The translations under genes were made by a program, and so were the position numbers. From Bacteroidota bacterium (GTDB lineage: Bacteria > Bacteroidota > Bacteroidia > Chitinophagales > Chitinophagaceae), in contig JAFDYF010000039.1 in NCBI GenBank assembly GCA_018267575.1, positions 1 through 64,000 on the forward strand: DNA of 64,000 nt, given 5' to 3'. Positions 63,537 through 64,000 of the stretch are shown piece by piece. Within the stretch, counting starts at the first letter, position 1; the number at the start of each line of letters is the position of its first letter. The notes beneath the pieces were generated by a model. That model saw only the letters and a list, made by a program, of their open reading frames with translations, did not search any database and was not told the origin of the DNA.

Positions 63537-64000
63537 ATGTCCAAGCGCGGCTATATATCCCGTTACCTGCTCATCTTAAAAAAACTCAAGCAAAAACCCT
63601 ATTCCTCTTATTCGGAACTGGAAAGTTATCTGGCACATCAGTTGGAATATTTGCATACGCAGGATGATACTTTGAGCATGGGTTTTTCAAAACGTACCCT
63701 GCAAAGGGATATCCGGGACATCAGGGATGTCTTCGGCATTGACATTGCATATTCAAAGCCACATAAAGGATATTTTGTAACCGGAGAGGAAAGGGAGAAC
63801 ATGAATTTTCAACGTTTGCTCGAGTCTTTCGATATTTTTAACTCCCTACATATTGCAGAGGATTTAACGGTCTTCATGCATGTCGAAAAGCGCAAATCAC
63901 AGGGCACGGAAAATTTGTATGGACTGCTCCATGCCATTAAAAACAGGTTTCAAATACAGTTTTCCTATCAGAAGTTTTGGGAGGAGCAAACCAGTAACCG
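63537..64000 (+). CDS. WYL-domain transcriptional regulator, cut by the window end
   Basis: 154 residues are visible. An N-terminal winged helix (RYLLILKKLKQKPYSSYSEL, then FSKRTLQRDIRDIRDVFGID) ends in the PHKGYFV wing. A linker with LLESFDIFNSLHIAEDL follows, then the start of the WYL domain (FQIQFSYQKFWEE). WYL regulators such as BrxR and CapW control defence loci by sensing nucleic-acid signals. It reads off the window, so its target may lie to the right or upstream. Confidence 0.8.
   Translation, partial: MSKRGYISRYLLILKKLKQKPYSSYSELESYLAHQLEYLHTQDDTLSMGFSKRTLQRDIRDIRDVFGIDIAYSKPHKGYFVTGEERENMNFQRLLESFDIFNSLHIAEDLTVFMHVEKRKSQGTENLYGLLHAIKNRFQIQFSYQKFWEEQTSN

Noticed and set aside
1..64000. 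CRISPR arrays, complete rRNA or tRNA genes, and intact insertion sequences
   Set aside because: No regularly spaced repeats, no cas genes, no full tRNA cloverleaf or rRNA, and no transposase frame were found.

Overview
The window looks like one end of a large integrative and conjugative element (ICE) from a Bacteroidota bacterium, perhaps Chitinophagia or Sphingobacteriia. The evidence is a CTnDOT-style transfer operon with DUF4134/DUF4133 proteins, TraG/J/K/M/N homologues and a Bacteroidota-type MobC and relaxase. TonB-linked outer-membrane proteins, 6-bladed beta-propeller lipoproteins and A-rich leaders without clear Shine-Dalgarno sequences agree with this. The species is not resolved.

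Layout: (1) 1-770 is apparently chromosomal flank. It holds a RES-domain toxin remnant, a leftward terminator and a 16-base piece matching the 3' end of a tRNA (best guess tRNA-Asp), which I read as the attachment site and element border. No integrase is in the window, so it is probably at the unseen right end. (2) 1.1-5.0 kb holds a winged-helix/nucleotidyltransferase pair, small regulators and a ParA-like ATPase. (3) 5.3-7.0 kb holds three consecutive hairpins (oriT candidate), the relaxase and MobC. (4) 7.1-20.3 kb is the rightward type IV secretion operon. It has three small VirB2-like proteins, VirB3, VirB4, four related secreted proteins, VirB6, VirB8, TraL-like, VirB10, VirB9 and the coupling ATPase. 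Its first gene appears to need a -1 frameshift at an A9 run. (5) 20.4-26.3 kb holds accessory genes (a Fic protein and ICE housekeeping proteins of DUF4099/PH type). (6) 26.8-33.5 kb is an AT-rich leftward island with a Cys-containing secreted peptide, two beta-propellers, a DUF1573 protein and a TonB-type outer-membrane protein. A divergent XRE regulator and an operator-like palindrome sit at its head. (7) 33.5-40.4 kb has decayed DNA, then ssb, DUF932, radC, an AbiE-like pair and a broken second radC.

(8) 40.7-57.3 kb is the main point of interest, a co-directional and nearly gapless defence island. It has a 1,734-residue DExH helicase with an MZB/DUF1998-like region and a C-terminal nuclease-like domain, a SNF2-type helicase, an AbiEi/AbiEii pair with its own two-palindrome operator, a 1,302-residue Eco57I-type adenine methylase, and McrB with an N-terminal PUA-like domain followed by McrC. 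Helicase, SNF2 and methylase match class 1 DISARM (drmA/drmB, drmD, drmMI), but no separate DrmB or PLD nuclease DrmC is seen. A fused nuclease and McrBC sit in their place. This may be an unusual composite anti-phage system.

(9) 57.3-64.0 kb is a low-density accessory region. It has two copies of a roughly 108-nt element that folds the same way in both copies, each upstream of a small gene. It also has a membrane J-domain protein, a free-standing DnaE-like fragment and a WYL-domain regulator cut by the window end. Base composition shifts between blocks (transfer genes richer in G+C; peptide island and methylase-McrBC AT-rich), which fits a mosaic element.
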